Assembly: GCA_009917555.1 (NCBI GenBank)
Contig: QZDX01000017.1
Span: forward strand, 40,322-104,321
DNA length: 64,000 nucleotides
Source of the DNA: a bacterium 1XD21-13
Lineage (GTDB): Bacteria; Bacillota; Clostridia; Lachnospirales; Lachnospiraceae
Direction: 5' to 3'
Shown here: piece by piece, positions 43,611 to 53,061 of the stretch
Numbering within the stretch: position 1 is the first letter of the stretch
Layout: each line of letters starts with the position of its first letter
The notes under the pieces: generated by a model
What the model was told of the DNA's origin: nothing
Database searches by the model: none
What the model saw: the letters and a program-made list of their open reading frames with translations, nothing else
Program-made: the position numbers and the translations under genes

Positions 43611-45299
43611 CTATTCTGTCCCAATCAGCACCCTTTTCCCGCAACACGCAAAGCCAAGCTTTCGAATCCTCTCTCTTGCAATCCCCTTTTCCATAAACAA
43701 TGCCTCATAATTCTGCTCCTCAATCTGCTTCAAGGCTGTCTGCACCGTGTCGGAAAGCTCACGCTCCTCATCCTCATCCTGAACCTTGAATTCCAGAATC
43801 ATAGCGTCATCCTGAGCATTTTTCGGCTCCAGCATCACATCATACCTGCCAAAGCCGCTCTCCCGGTTGGAGGTCAGCACATAACGGCCGGAAAGCTCCA
43901 CCATCAGCCCCAGCACAAAGCCGTGGTAAAACCGCTCCGGCTCTGCCCCAGAGGGGCGCTTTCCCGTGTCAAAATAGCTAAAGGTTGTGAGTGCCACCCG
44001 GTTCATATAAGCGTTCATGGCTTTCAAATCATTTTTCAGCAAAGCTTTTATAAATTCATTGTAGCTGCCGTCGGAATCGGAAAACCACCCACGGATCATA
44101 TTGGCAAACATGATCCCCACTTCCTTATTGGTCAGCACCAGGCTGTAGTTCCAAGTTCCGCTCTCCTCTGTAAAGTCAACCCCGAGGGTTTTCAGATAGC
44201 CGCTGGCAAGAAGCAGGCTCCAGATGGAATTCCTCTTACTGCTCAGCTCCCCGTACACAATCTGCTCGTCAATCTCTACCTGGAGTGTCCCGCCCTTTAG
44301 CAGATTCTCAAATTCCTGCTTGATCTCCCTGCTTCCCTCACGGATGAGCTTTCCTACTAAGCTGTTGGAACTGGAGTTGGCCCAGTATACGCCCAGCTTT
44401 TTCTTATCCAGATAATTTAAAATTGACCAGGGATTGTAAATGTCAGTACGGCTTCCAAAGATAAATCCGTCATACCATCGTTTTACCTCCTGCTTGCGTT
44501 CCGGCATCTCAAATTCCTCCAATGCCGCAAAAACCTCTTCCTCTGTAAACCCAAAGCTGTCAGCATATTTATCAGAAGTGGTTGTTACTATCTGCAGGTT
44601 ATTCAGATCAGAAAAGATCGACTCCCTGCTCACCCTGGTAATTCCTGTCATAACAGCACGTTCCAGATATGGATTCGTCTTAAAGCTCGCATTAAAAAGG
44701 CTTCTGGTAAATGCCGTCAGCTCCTCCCAGAATCCGTCCACATACGCCTCCTGCATGGGAGTGTCATATTCATCCAATAAAATGATCACCCTCTGCCCAT
44801 AGTAACGAGACAGAAAATCTGACATTTTATGGACAGCCCAGGTAGCTGTCACCTCCTCCATACGACAATTCACACTGCGAAAATAGGCTTTTTCCTCCTC
44901 TGTGAGCAGATCGCTTTCCAGGAGAAAGGCATTCTGATTATACAGATCCGTCAGAATCTGATAGATTCTCTGAATGGCAGCCCTGTATCCCTTTTCTTTC
45001 ACGCTGGCAAAAGACAGGCTGATAACCGGATAAGTCCCCTGGAGCCTTTTAAACTTTTCATCCTCCCAAATGGAAAGCCCCTCGAACAGCTCGCCTCTCC
45101 TTGCATACTTTATGGAAAAAAACTGCTCTGTCATGCTCATGGCAAGGGTTTTCCCAAATCTTCTTGGCCGTGTAATCAGGGTTACACTGTCCCCGCTCTC
45201 CCACCATTCCCGGATAAATGATGTTTTATCTATATAAAAGTACCCCTCTCTTCGGATCGTCTCATAATTTTGACATCCAATGCTTATGGTTCTAGCCAC
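43611..45299 (-). CDS. AAA-ATPase-like / PD-(D/E)XK nuclease-superfamily protein
   Basis: This 562-residue protein has an N-terminal AAA-ATPase-like domain: IGCQNYETIRREGYFYIDKT, LITRPRRFGKTLAMSM (atypical P-loop RPRRFGKT) and VIILLDEYDTPMQEAY (Walker B). A C-terminal PDDEXK_9 domain contains SNRESGFGRYDVMLEPKN and MILEFKVQDE, the nuclease-like D and ExK. It belongs to a large clostridial/Bacteroidetes family in many paralogues per genome, of unknown function. A defence or mobile-element link is suspected for the family but not shown here. Confidence 0.9.
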   Translation of the reverse strand: MARTISIGCQNYETIRREGYFYIDKTSFIREWWESGDSVTLITRPRRFGKTLAMSMTEQFFSIKYARRGELFEGLSIWEDEKFKRLQGTYPVISLSFASVKEKGYRAAIQRIYQILTDLYNQNAFLLESDLLTEEEKAYFRSVNCRMEEVTATWAVHKMSDFLSRYYGQRVIILLDEYDTPMQEAYVDGFWEELTAFTRSLFNASFKTNPYLERAVMTGITRVSRESIFSDLNNLQIVTTTSDKYADSFGFTEEEVFAALEEFEMPERKQEVKRWYDGFIFGSRTDIYNPWSILNYLDKKKLGVYWANSSSNSLVGKLIREGSREIKQEFENLLKGGTLQVEIDEQIVYGELSSKRNSIWSLLLASGYLKTLGVDFTEESGTWNYSLVLTNKEVGIMFANMIRGWFSDSDGSYNEFIKALLKNDLKAMNAYMNRVALTTFSYFDTGKRPSGAEPERFYHGFVLGLMVELSGRYVLTSNRESGFGRYDVMLEPKNAQDDAMILEFKVQDEDEERELSDTVQTALKQIEEQNYEALFMEKGIARERIRKLGFACCGKRVLIGTE

Positions 45300-45395
45300 A
45301 GTCCCGCCACCTCTTTTCTTTCTGGTTTCTACTGGCTACTTTCAGTATAACGAATCTTTCCGGCTTTTACAATTATAACTTACCACCAGAGACAG

Positions 45396-45446
45396 CAAAA
45401 AATCCTCCGGCTCCTGAATTTTGTTTTTTACAGGAACCGAAAGATT
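45396..45446 (-). terminator. terminator of the sulfur operon
   Basis: AATC-CGGTTCCTG-type arms (45401-45416 with 45431-45446, a few mismatches) are followed by ATTTTTTG on the minus strand. The rest of 45300-45501 contains the short AAA-ATPase upstream region and no gene. Confidence 0.75.
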
Positions 45447-45501
45447 TCTTGTTATATTTCCATAGGAATGATTGGAAAAATCGTTTCTTCTTTACCGCCG
45501 T

Positions 45502-46569
45502 TTATCCAATGTACCCCGAAAACAGAAAAACAAACGCCAGGGAACAAGCTGCCACGCACGCCCAGGTAATGCCGCCTAAGGCGATGGGCTTGACGCCCTT
45601 GGAAAATACGTCCTTGAACTTGATCTTAAAGCCCACGCCGGCCAGAGCCGAGGCAAACAGGAACTTCGCAAGCTTTCCTAAAAGCTTTGTTGCGGACATG
45701 CCGATTCCCGGCACATCAAAGTTGAATACGCCGAAGGTATTCAGTCCCGCCATAACCACAAACCAGAGGATGAACATGGGGAAGGTTTTCTTCACAACGT
45801 TGAACAGAGAATCGTTCTGTCCGCCCTCGCCGTTCTTCTTGGCGTCCTTTGCCATAATCACCGTCCATACCAGAGCCACGAAAATCAGCATGGTAGTCCG
45901 CACAAGCTTCACATTCAGGGCGCCGCTCCAATCTCCCAGGCCGTTCATGGCCACATAGGTCGCCTGTGCTCCGGCCACGGATGAGGTGTCATTGATGGCA
46001 GTTCCCGCCAGAAACGCAAACTGATTGTCCGTCAATCCCAGGGCGCCGCTCAGATAGGGATAGGTAAAGGCCGCCAGGGTATCGAACAGGAAAATTGCTG
46101 CCATGGCAAATGCAATCTCCTCCTCCAGGGCCTTGATGATCCGTGACAGGGTGGCAATGGCCGTTCCCCCGCAGATACAGGTTCCGCCGCCTACCAGAAC
46201 AGAGGTATTCCTGCTCACGCCGATTTTCTTTCCCACCAGCAGGGCAATGGTAAAGGAAAGGCAGATGTTGAACAGAATCAGCGGCAATGCCTTGACACCG
46301 GTTCCCAGAATATCCGCAAAGCTTAAGGTCGCGCCGGTCAGAATAATTCCCCAGTTCAGAAACTTCTTGCTTGCAAATGTGGTTCCGGCCTTAAAATCTT
46401 TATTGAGGCTTGGAAGCAGGTTGCAGGCAATCATAGATACCAAAAGCGCTACCATTGGACCGCCCATAACCGTACGGTCAAACAGGGCGGACTGCCAGTC
46501 CGTTGAAAGAGTGGCCAGCCATCCGATGATAAGACAAAGGATGATGGCGCCTGTTTTTTTCGTATTCAT
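45502..46569 (-). CDS. YeiH-type putative sulfate/sulfite-family exporter
   Basis: This 355-residue membrane protein of the YeiH/UPF0324 family has about ten hydrophobic segments. GAIILCLIIGWLATLSTDWQ opens it, followed by NWGIILTGATLSFADILGTG, GGGTCICGGTAIATLSRII, AGTAINDTSSVAGAQATYVA and KLVRTTMLIFVALVWTVI. The glycine-rich GGGTCICGGTA is the family hallmark. Family members are annotated as sulfate/sulfite-type exporters. Placement downstream of a sulfite reductase and a persulfide-reductase-like gene supports export or handling of a sulfur oxyanion. Confidence 0.9.
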   Translation of the reverse strand: MNTKKTGAIILCLIIGWLATLSTDWQSALFDRTVMGGPMVALLVSMIACNLLPSLNKDFKAGTTFASKKFLNWGIILTGATLSFADILGTGVKALPLILFNICLSFTIALLVGKKIGVSRNTSVLVGGGTCICGGTAIATLSRIIKALEEEIAFAMAAIFLFDTLAAFTYPYLSGALGLTDNQFAFLAGTAINDTSSVAGAQATYVAMNGLGDWSGALNVKLVRTTMLIFVALVWTVIMAKDAKKNGEGGQNDSLFNVVKKTFPMFILWFVVMAGLNTFGVFNFDVPGIGMSATKLLGKLAKFLFASALAGVGFKIKFKDVFSKGVKPIALGGITWACVAACSLAFVFLFSGYIG

Positions 46570-46619
46570 ATTTTTTAACTCCCCTCAGATTTCTTTTGTG
46601 TCAAATCACCGCAGCCGTT

Positions 46620-46650
46620 CGGGCGGGAGCGGAAAAACCGGTCCCGCCCG
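46620..46650 (-). repeat. GC-rich hairpin between sulfite reductase and exporter genes
   Basis: GGGCGGGA and TCCCGCCC (46621-46628 and 46642-46649) form a stable stem with no T-run. It probably protects the upstream part of the message from decay, setting unequal expression in the operon. Confidence 0.55.
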
Positions 46651-46678
46651 GGCTGTTGCAAATCTCTGTTCCGGACGC

Positions 46679-47632
46679 TTAGCAGGTAGCTCCGCCTGTC
46701 AGATGCAGCTTCGCATCCAGGATCTCCTGCTTTCTTGCCAGAATGTCGTCGGAGAGAAGCTGCTTCTCCACATTCTCAAAGCCAATACGCTCGATGGTCC
46801 TTGCAAAACGCTCGCCGGTCTGTCCCTGCTCGCGGAACAAAAGGATTGCCTTCTCAATTACGGAAAGAGCCTCCTCCTTATCGGTAAATACTTTGGAAAG
46901 AGCCTGGCCCTGGGCCACCTTCTTGCCCCAACGTCCGCCGATGTAGATCTTGTAGCCGTAGGTTCCGTCCTCGATGCAGTCGAAAGGACAGGTTCCCACG
47001 CAGCGTCCGCAGTTGTTGCAGATATCCTTGTCAATCTCCATCACGCCGTCCACCATTTTAGCAGCGTTTACGGGACATGCCTTCTCAACCGCGCACTTCT
47101 TGCAGCCGTTGCAGTCGTCCTCGTCATAGTTCGGAATCCGCTGTCCGATAATTCCAAGGTCATTCAGATCCGGCTTTACGCAGTTGTTGGGACATCCGCC
47201 TACGGCAATTTTAAACTTGTGGGGAAGCAGTACCTGACGGTAGCCCTCGTAGAATCTGTGATGAATCTCCTCGGAAAGCTCGAAGGAGTCCAATAGGCCA
47301 TACTGGCAGGTAGTTCCCTTACATGCCACCACCGGACGCACCTTGGAGCCGGTTCCGCCTGTTACCAGGCCGGCCTTTGCGATGTACGCGCAGAAATCGT
47401 CAATCTTGTCGTAAGGAATGCCCTGTACCTCGATGGTCAGACGCGTGGTAAAGGTTACGATTCCGTTACCGAATTTCTCGGCAGCCTCGCCGATGACCTT
47501 TTGCTGCTCTGCGGTGATCTTTCCATTGATGGTGATAATACGTCCGGAAAAATTGTCCGTTCCCTTGTTGCTTAAAAATCCTCTTGCTTTTACCTTCTTC
47601 TCGTCCTCTGGGCTGATGGTTAATGTTGCCAT
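46679..47632 (-). CDS. siroheme/4Fe-4S sulfite (nitrite) reductase-type protein with ferredoxin domain
   Basis: This 317-residue protein begins MATLTISPEDEKKVKARGFL. A nitrite/sulfite-reductase half domain comes first (GIVTFTTRLTIEVQGIPYDK). Siroheme-cluster cysteines are in VVACKGTTCQYGLLDS and VGGCPNNCVKPDLND. Two 4Fe-4S ferredoxin motifs follow (C-NGC-KK-C-AVEKA-CP; C-NNC-GR-C-VGT-CP), then the C-terminal reductase region with IYIGGRWGKKVAQG. It resembles the AsrC-type enzyme that reduces sulfite to sulfide; AsrA/AsrB are not here. ATG at 47632 is chosen for AGGAGG upstream. Confidence 0.92.
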   Translation of the reverse strand: MATLTISPEDEKKVKARGFLSNKGTDNFSGRIITINGKITAEQQKVIGEAAEKFGNGIVTFTTRLTIEVQGIPYDKIDDFCAYIAKAGLVTGGTGSKVRPVVACKGTTCQYGLLDSFELSEEIHHRFYEGYRQVLLPHKFKIAVGGCPNNCVKPDLNDLGIIGQRIPNYDEDDCNGCKKCAVEKACPVNAAKMVDGVMEIDKDICNNCGRCVGTCPFDCIEDGTYGYKIYIGGRWGKKVAQGQALSKVFTDKEEALSVIEKAILLFREQGQTGERFARTIERIGFENVEKQLLSDDILARKQEILDAKLHLTGGATC

Positions 47633-47652
47633 AATATGTATCCTCCTATTCA

Positions 47653-47725
47653 TAGTCCCGTAAGATTCCTCCCAGTACACCTTTATGTAATCAATTTGTG
47701 CACTGTGAAGAATCTTACTGTTTTT
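47653..47725. repeat. dispersed palindromic element, copy D (short)
   Basis: Outer arms GTAAGATTC (47660-47668) and GAATCTTAC (47710-47718). It retains CCAGTACACC and GTGCACTGTG, but the inner stem of copies A-C is missing. Flanks ATAGTCCC and TGTTTTT. It lies inside the sulfur operon. Confidence 0.7.
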
Positions 47726-47740
47726 AGTTCCGTAATATTT

Positions 47741-49369
47741 TTAATCCTCTTCCTCCACCGTATTAAAGGTCGTACCGCCCTCCAATACTCTTGTGTTTGT
47801 GTACCCGTAATATTTCAGGCGGTTCTGCACCATGTAGGCACGTTTTCCCTTGGCGCAGACAATGAGAAGCTTCTCCTCCTTGCCGAAGCCCTCTACCTCG
47901 CCATCGATCTTGGTCAGATCAAGATAGGGCGCGGAGTGAATGGACGGCTGAATGGAAGCGTCCACCATGCGGTAGCCTTCCGCCTTCCCTTCCACAAATT
48001 CCACCGGGGTAAAGGTCTCAAAAGCGCCACTCATCTTGTTCAGCAGAATGTTAAGCGCATGGGCGAAGGGGTGAATAGCCGTGGAGAAGGGCGGCGCGTA
48101 GGCAAAGTCCAGATTCTCCAGTTGATCCACGGTTGCTCCCAGGGAAATCGCCGTCACGGCAATATCCGTCACCTTGTCAACCGCGCCGGTTCCAAGTACC
48201 TGCAGGCCTAAGAACTTCCGGGTCGTCTTGTCCGCTACCATCTTAATAATGAAGGAACCTGCTCCCGGATAATAATGAGCCTTGTCGTCCACCACGCAGA
48301 GTACGGAAATCACGTCATGGCCCGCCGCCTTTGCCGCCGTCTCCGTAAGTCCGGTACGTCCGGTGTTAATGCCGCCCGGGAGCTTGGCTACTCCGGTCCC
48401 TAATACGCCAGCATATTCGATCTCGCCGCCGCAGAGATTCTTCGCCAGTACACGGCCTGCGATATTTGCCGTAGAACCCATTGGGGACCAGGTCGGCTCG
48501 CCGGTTTCGCGGTTGGTTACCATTGCGCAGTCGCCGATGGCATACACATCCTCCACATTGGTGCGCAGGTTCTTGTCTGTGAGAATGGTTCCCTTAAACA
48601 TTTCAATGCCGCTTCCCTCCAGAAATGCGGTGTTGGGACGGATTCCGATTGCCAGAACAAGGGCATCGGCCTTCACCGCGCGCTTGCTGGTCTGCACCTT
48701 CTCCACCTTGCCGTCGCCGATCACGCCCTCCAGAGCAACGCCCGTCATGGGGTTGATTCCGGCATCCGCCATCTTGTTTTCCACATACTCGGAAAGCTCC
48801 GGGTCCAGGAAATTGGGCAGTACATGGGGCGCAAAGTCAATGACATTGACACGGACTCCTTTTTCTGCCAGATTCTCAGCAACCTCAAGGCCGATAAAGC
48901 CGCCGCCTGCTACGACCGCTCGCTTAATCTTGCCGGCCTCAACCGCTTCTCTTAAGGCAATGGCGTCATCCGGAGTGCGCATAAAGAATACATTTTCCAG
49001 ATCAAGGCCCTCAATCTGCGGACGGAAGGGTGATGCACCGGAGGCAATGATCAGCTTGTCATAGCCGTAGGTACTGCTCTCCCCGTTATGTACGGCCGTA
49101 ACCGTCTTTGCCGCCGTGTCTACTGCTGTAACCTCAGTCTCCGTGAGAACCTCCGCCCCTGTGAGCTTGGAAAATGATTCCGGTGTGTTCACGATCAACT
49201 GCTCCCTTGTGGGGATCACGCCTCCCACATAATAGGGAAGCCCGCAGCCTGCATAGGAAATGTCTTTTCCTTTTGTGAGTATGGTCACCTCACAGCTGCG
49301 GTCTTCCCGTTTGATTTTCGCTGCCGCCTTCGTTCCGGCCGCAACGCCCCCGATAATTAATACTTTCAT
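47741..49369 (-). CDS. CoA-disulfide/persulfide reductase with rhodanese domain
   Basis: This 542-residue flavoprotein has FAD-binding MKVLIIGGVAAGTKAAAKI (residue 1), the redox cysteine in ISYAGCGLPYYVGG (~45), an NADH-binding RAVVAGGGFIGLEVAENLA (~150) and VEDVYAIGDCAMV (~275). A C-terminal rhodanese-like domain (~465-542) has LLIVCAKGKRAYMVQNRLKY with the persulfide-forming cysteine. This is the architecture of CoADR-rhodanese/NADH persulfide reductases. It likely reduces CoA or glutathione-like persulfides. ATG at 49369 follows AAAGGGG. It is the first gene of the operon with sulfite reductase and the YeiH exporter. Confidence 0.93.
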   Translation of the reverse strand: MKVLIIGGVAAGTKAAAKIKREDRSCEVTILTKGKDISYAGCGLPYYVGGVIPTREQLIVNTPESFSKLTGAEVLTETEVTAVDTAAKTVTAVHNGESSTYGYDKLIIASGASPFRPQIEGLDLENVFFMRTPDDAIALREAVEAGKIKRAVVAGGGFIGLEVAENLAEKGVRVNVIDFAPHVLPNFLDPELSEYVENKMADAGINPMTGVALEGVIGDGKVEKVQTSKRAVKADALVLAIGIRPNTAFLEGSGIEMFKGTILTDKNLRTNVEDVYAIGDCAMVTNRETGEPTWSPMGSTANIAGRVLAKNLCGGEIEYAGVLGTGVAKLPGGINTGRTGLTETAAKAAGHDVISVLCVVDDKAHYYPGAGSFIIKMVADKTTRKFLGLQVLGTGAVDKVTDIAVTAISLGATVDQLENLDFAYAPPFSTAIHPFAHALNILLNKMSGAFETFTPVEFVEGKAEGYRMVDASIQPSIHSAPYLDLTKIDGEVEGFGKEEKLLIVCAKGKRAYMVQNRLKYYGYTNTRVLEGGTTFNTVEEED

Positions 49370-49424
49370 CGGTAGAATCCCCTTTCTTTTTCGTGATTTT
49401 TTTAACAATCTTGTGTCAAATTTA

Positions 49425-49512
49425 CCCAGGTGCCTCATTTATGTCTATTATAGCACCTGGGGATTTATAATTAAAATGATATTATTTTATGAATAACATA
49501 GGTAAAACCTAT
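49425..49512 (-). promoter_or_regulatory. sulfur operon promoter with LysR-type box and second operator
   Basis: TATAAT (49452-49447) lies between the arms CCCAGGTGC (49425-49433) and GCACCTGGG (49453-49461), a perfect 9-bp inverted repeat over the -10 and start (~49440). Upstream ATAGGT-AAA-ACCTAT (49498-49512) is a perfect dyad of the form T-N11-A, centred about 65 bases before the start. That is where LysR-type regulators place their recognition site. The -35 is poor, which suits an activated promoter. Confidence 0.6.
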
Positions 49513-49522
49513 CATTTCTTGC

Positions 49523-50434
49523 TTACACTGTCATAATTTGTTCCCGTGCTCCGGATAACCGCAAATATTCTTTAAGCATCCACCTTACCTTCTGATATAC
49601 TGCATCCCGCCCGAATTCGATATCCTGCTTCTCCAGCATTGCAAACTCATAAGCCTGGCGCACCTCTGTTCCGATATTCATTTTCGCAATCCCTGCTTTG
49701 ATTGCAGGGAGCAGAAATTCCTGTCTCACACCGGAGCCGCCGTGCAGCACCAGAGGCAGGTCCTTCGTAGCTTTGCGAAGCTCTTTCACATATTCTACAT
49801 CCAGTCTGGCCTCCGGCTTTTTCTGATTTCGGGTCTTTTCCGCAATAGCCCCATGAATATTGCCTACCGCTACGGAAAGCCAGTCGCAATGTGACTCTTC
49901 TGCGAACCTTGTAGCCTCGTCAATTCGTGTAAAGCCTTTTCTGGTGGAAAAGAGTTCTTCATAAGAAATACTCATCCCATCCTTTTCATGACCAACCACT
50001 GCGCCCAGTTCAGCCTCACATGCAATCCCCGCCTCGTGGGTGCAGTCAGCCGCCTCGCGTGTTGCTTTGATATTCTCATTCAGGGCCAGGCGGGAGCCGT
50101 CTACCATAACCGATTGATACCCGGCTTTCATTGCCCGCTTTATAATCGCCAGATAATCTACACTTTCATAATCTTCATCAATCACCGGTACGTGATCCAG
50201 ATGCAGGCGCGTGTGCTTTTCATCCATATATTTGAAATATTCCTCTGCTACCGCCTCCAAACTTTCTGCTTTCATTTTTTTCCATTCCAGCCTTGCCACC
50301 TGAATCAGCGCCGCTGCGTTTTCATCACGTACTGCCTCAACTATGGGTTTCAGCATTGGTAGATGCGGAATATTAAATGCAGGTACAACAATTCCATTTG
50401 CCTGCGCGTTTTTAATTATTAACTGTGTTGACAT
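49523..50434 (-). CDS. class II ketose-bisphosphate aldolase family protein
   Basis: This 303-residue zinc aldolase is of the FbaA/GatY/KbaY family. NAQANGIVVPAFNIPHLPML opens it. HLDHVPVI (~85), ACEAELGAVVGHEKDG, SVAVGNIHGAIAEK (~178) and LVLHGGSGVRQ (~210) give the metal ligands and DHAP site; NIGTEVRQAY closes it. It would split a ketose phosphate into DHAP (or glyceraldehyde phosphate) and an aldehyde. It is last gene of the sugar operon, 26 bases after the lacI-type gene. The native substrate is not known. Confidence 0.9.
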   Translation of the reverse strand: MSTQLIIKNAQANGIVVPAFNIPHLPMLKPIVEAVRDENAAALIQVARLEWKKMKAESLEAVAEEYFKYMDEKHTRLHLDHVPVIDEDYESVDYLAIIKRAMKAGYQSVMVDGSRLALNENIKATREAADCTHEAGIACEAELGAVVGHEKDGMSISYEELFSTRKGFTRIDEATRFAEESHCDWLSVAVGNIHGAIAEKTRNQKKPEARLDVEYVKELRKATKDLPLVLHGGSGVRQEFLLPAIKAGIAKMNIGTEVRQAYEFAMLEKQDIEFGRDAVYQKVRWMLKEYLRLSGAREQIMTV

Positions 50435-50460
50435 ACGTCGATCCCCTTTTACATAAAAAA

Positions 50461-51501
50461 TTATGTATCCTGGGCTGTTGTATCTCTAATTCTCAACTCT
50501 GGTTGTAACAAATAATGTTTTTCTGCCTCTTTTCCCTTAATCTGATTCAATAGCATACGGGTTCCCAATTCCGACATTTCCTGAATCGGCTGCGCAATAG
50601 TTGATAGGGCTGGTCTCGAAACCTGCGTCATAGCAACATCATCGTAACCGATCAGGCCAATATCTTCCGGTATCTTCACACCACATTCCAAAAAGCGCCG
50701 CAGTACCCCATAGGCCAGGTAATCTGATGTCGCAAAAACACCGTCTACCTCCCCGTCTATCAACTGATCTGCTTTGCGGTATCCAATTTCAAAAGCATCC
50801 TGAGGAGCATCAGCCAGAAGAATCTTACTGTATGTAATTCCCGCTTCCGCCAGCGCTTTGGAATACCCGCAGATTCTTTTTGCCAATGGCAGCTTGACCA
50901 GCGGCTCACTGACCACAGCAATATGTCTGCATCCACTTTGAATTAAATGCTTAGTGGCAAGATATCCTCCATATTCATTGGAAATTTCTATTACTGGCAC
51001 CTCTGATTTTCCGGGTATATCATCCAGCACTACACAGGGAATTCCATAGTCCTGCAAAAGCTGTAAAACATGAGAGTTTGATAAAGAATATGTTATAATC
51101 GCTCCCTGAATGTTATAACTGATAAACTCTTTGATATATTGCAGTTCCCTTTGTGAATCTCCACTGGTACATGCCAAAAAAAGCAGTTTGTTTTCTTTTC
51201 GGAGAATCTCCTCCAGGCGCTTTACAATTGCTGAGTAATAAGGATTATTGATTTCCGGCACCAGAAGGGCGATCGTATTGGTCGAACTTCCCTTTAATCC
51301 TTTTGCCAGAAAATTGGGCACATAACCCAATGTCTTTATTGCATCCAGTACCCGGCTCCTAACTTCTTCCGAGACAGGGGCAGAGTTATTAATTACATGA
51401 GATACTGTGGCCTGCGATACACATGCTAATTTCGCCACATCATGCATTGTCGTGGTTCTCTTCATATTCACAGCTGTAATTTTACACTCCTCATTTTCCA
51501 T
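50461..51501 (-). CDS. LacI family transcriptional regulator
   Basis: This repressor has a helix-turn-helix MHDVAKLACVSQATVSHVIN followed by APVSEEVRSRVLDAIKTLGY. A periplasmic-binding-like ligand domain follows (TIALLVPEINNPYYSAIVKR, GYDDVAMTQVSRPALSTIAQ). Start choice is uncertain: ATG at 51501 has no ribosome binding site, while ATG at 51465 (MKRTTTMHDVAKL) is the usual family start but lies 21 bases from GAGGAG. It lies inside the operon it probably controls; two palindromes of LacI type lie at the operon promoter. Confidence 0.92.
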   Translation of the reverse strand: MENEECKITAVNMKRTTTMHDVAKLACVSQATVSHVINNSAPVSEEVRSRVLDAIKTLGYVPNFLAKGLKGSSTNTIALLVPEINNPYYSAIVKRLEEILRKENKLLFLACTSGDSQRELQYIKEFISYNIQGAIITYSLSNSHVLQLLQDYGIPCVVLDDIPGKSEVPVIEISNEYGGYLATKHLIQSGCRHIAVVSEPLVKLPLAKRICGYSKALAEAGITYSKILLADAPQDAFEIGYRKADQLIDGEVDGVFATSDYLAYGVLRRFLECGVKIPEDIGLIGYDDVAMTQVSRPALSTIAQPIQEMSELGTRMLLNQIKGKEAEKHYLLQPELRIRDTTAQDT

Positions 51502-51560
51502 TCGTTTTTTATATCATAACACAGGATAGATTTTTTACCAAAACCTTTTTAAAAACGAAT

Positions 51561-53051
51561 TTATTTGGATGAAAGTGGTCTTACAGCTTTGTATAATCTT
51601 TTATATCTTTCGTAATACGTTTGATATGCCTCATGCTTCTCTTTATTCGGAACAAATGTCTGTTTGGGAATTACAAGTCTCTCGATACCCTGCTCCAGTG
51701 TATCATAAACTCCCAATGCCTTTCCGATTAATATAATACATCCGATTGCTCCCGCTTCATGGTTTTCAAACGTCTTTACCGGTACATTTAAAATATCCGC
51801 TTTCATCTGCAGCCATTTCTTTGAATTCGCACCTCCTCCTGTGGCATGCAGTTCCTGAATCTCAATGCCTGCTTCACGCATTTTTTCCATGTTTAAGCGC
51901 ATCTCATAGACGATTCCCTCCATGACCGCCTGATACAAATCTGCTTCCCGCGTTCCCACAGACATTCCGACAAATGCTCCCCTGGAATTCTCATCCATAT
52001 ACGGGGTTGCCGCTCCGTCAAAATGTGGCAGCACCAAAAGTCCCGAAGGTTCCTCTCCCGCTTCCTCCTCCAGTACCTGAAACACAGATTTCCCCTGTTC
52101 CAGTGCTCTCTTGGCCGCATGTCCCCCAAGTGTGTCAATAAACCACTTTGTCAAAGCGCAGCCGGTAAACAAAAATCCATAGGTTACATACTGCCGTCCG
52201 ACAAAGGGAACAAACGCCAGATTACACTGATACATGATTTCTTTGCATTTCAGCTGTGTAAATACCGGCGTAATACATTCATGCGTCCCCGCGCCGTCAA
52301 CGGCACAGCCCGGATGCAGAACTCCCGCCCCTATAGCTGCCGCAATCTGATCATGGCAACAGGTAACTACTTTTATTGTTCCTTCACAGCCTATGCGTTT
52401 TGCAATCTTCGGATATAAGATTCCTGCGCATGTTCCCGGCGCCACAGGCTTCGAAAAAATCTCTTTGGGAATTCCAAGTATTTCCAGTAACTCGCTGCTC
52501 CAGTCCAATTGATTGATATCGAATAACTGTGTGCGTGAAGCCAGTGCATAATCTACCTGTCTGACACCGGTCAGCTTGTATACCACAAAATCCTCGATCA
52601 AAAGAAGCTTTCTGACACGGGCCCATATCTGAGGCTCATGTTTTTTCACCCATAGAATCTTAGCAACTGAAAACATGCTGTGCGGGGAAGCTCCCGTAAT
52701 TGCACAAATCCGCTCTTTCTTACAGCTTCTGACAAAGTCCTCTACTTCACCAATTCCGCGTGGATCTGTGTTCAAAAGTGTAGGATACAGAATCTGATCC
52801 TCCTGATCCAACAGCACAAAAGCCTCCCCAAAGCTGCTGATTCCAATTGCATGAAGTGTTGGAATCTCTAAAATCGCTTTCTGAAGCACATCGACTACGG
52901 CCTCTATGATGATCCCTGCATCAAAAAAATGTATACCCGCGGAGCGCGAAAAAGGATAGGCGCTGGAAAACGTAGACAGGTATGTACCGTCTTCCTCATA
53001 GACTGTCATTTTGCATCCGGTTGTACCAATATCAATTCCACCTAATGCCAT
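51561..53051 (-). CDS. FGGY-family carbohydrate kinase
   Basis: This 496-residue sugar kinase resembles the xylulokinase/gluconokinase group. MALGGIDIGTTGCKMTVYEE is the N-terminal phosphate loop. IGISSFGEAFVLLD, LLNTDPRGIGEV and LIEDFVVYKLTGV follow, then VVTCCHDQIAAAIGAGVLHP with the catalytic aspartate. ELHATGGGANSKKWLQMKAD is the ATP-binding C-lobe signature. It would phosphorylate a ketose or polyol. The cupin gene ends 11 bases upstream of it. Confidence 0.93.
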   Translation of the reverse strand: MALGGIDIGTTGCKMTVYEEDGTYLSTFSSAYPFSRSAGIHFFDAGIIIEAVVDVLQKAILEIPTLHAIGISSFGEAFVLLDQEDQILYPTLLNTDPRGIGEVEDFVRSCKKERICAITGASPHSMFSVAKILWVKKHEPQIWARVRKLLLIEDFVVYKLTGVRQVDYALASRTQLFDINQLDWSSELLEILGIPKEIFSKPVAPGTCAGILYPKIAKRIGCEGTIKVVTCCHDQIAAAIGAGVLHPGCAVDGAGTHECITPVFTQLKCKEIMYQCNLAFVPFVGRQYVTYGFLFTGCALTKWFIDTLGGHAAKRALEQGKSVFQVLEEEAGEEPSGLLVLPHFDGAATPYMDENSRGAFVGMSVGTREADLYQAVMEGIVYEMRLNMEKMREAGIEIQELHATGGGANSKKWLQMKADILNVPVKTFENHEAGAIGCIILIGKALGVYDTLEQGIERLVIPKQTFVPNKEKHEAYQTYYERYKRLYKAVRPLSSK

Positions 53052-53061
53052 TTATGTCACC

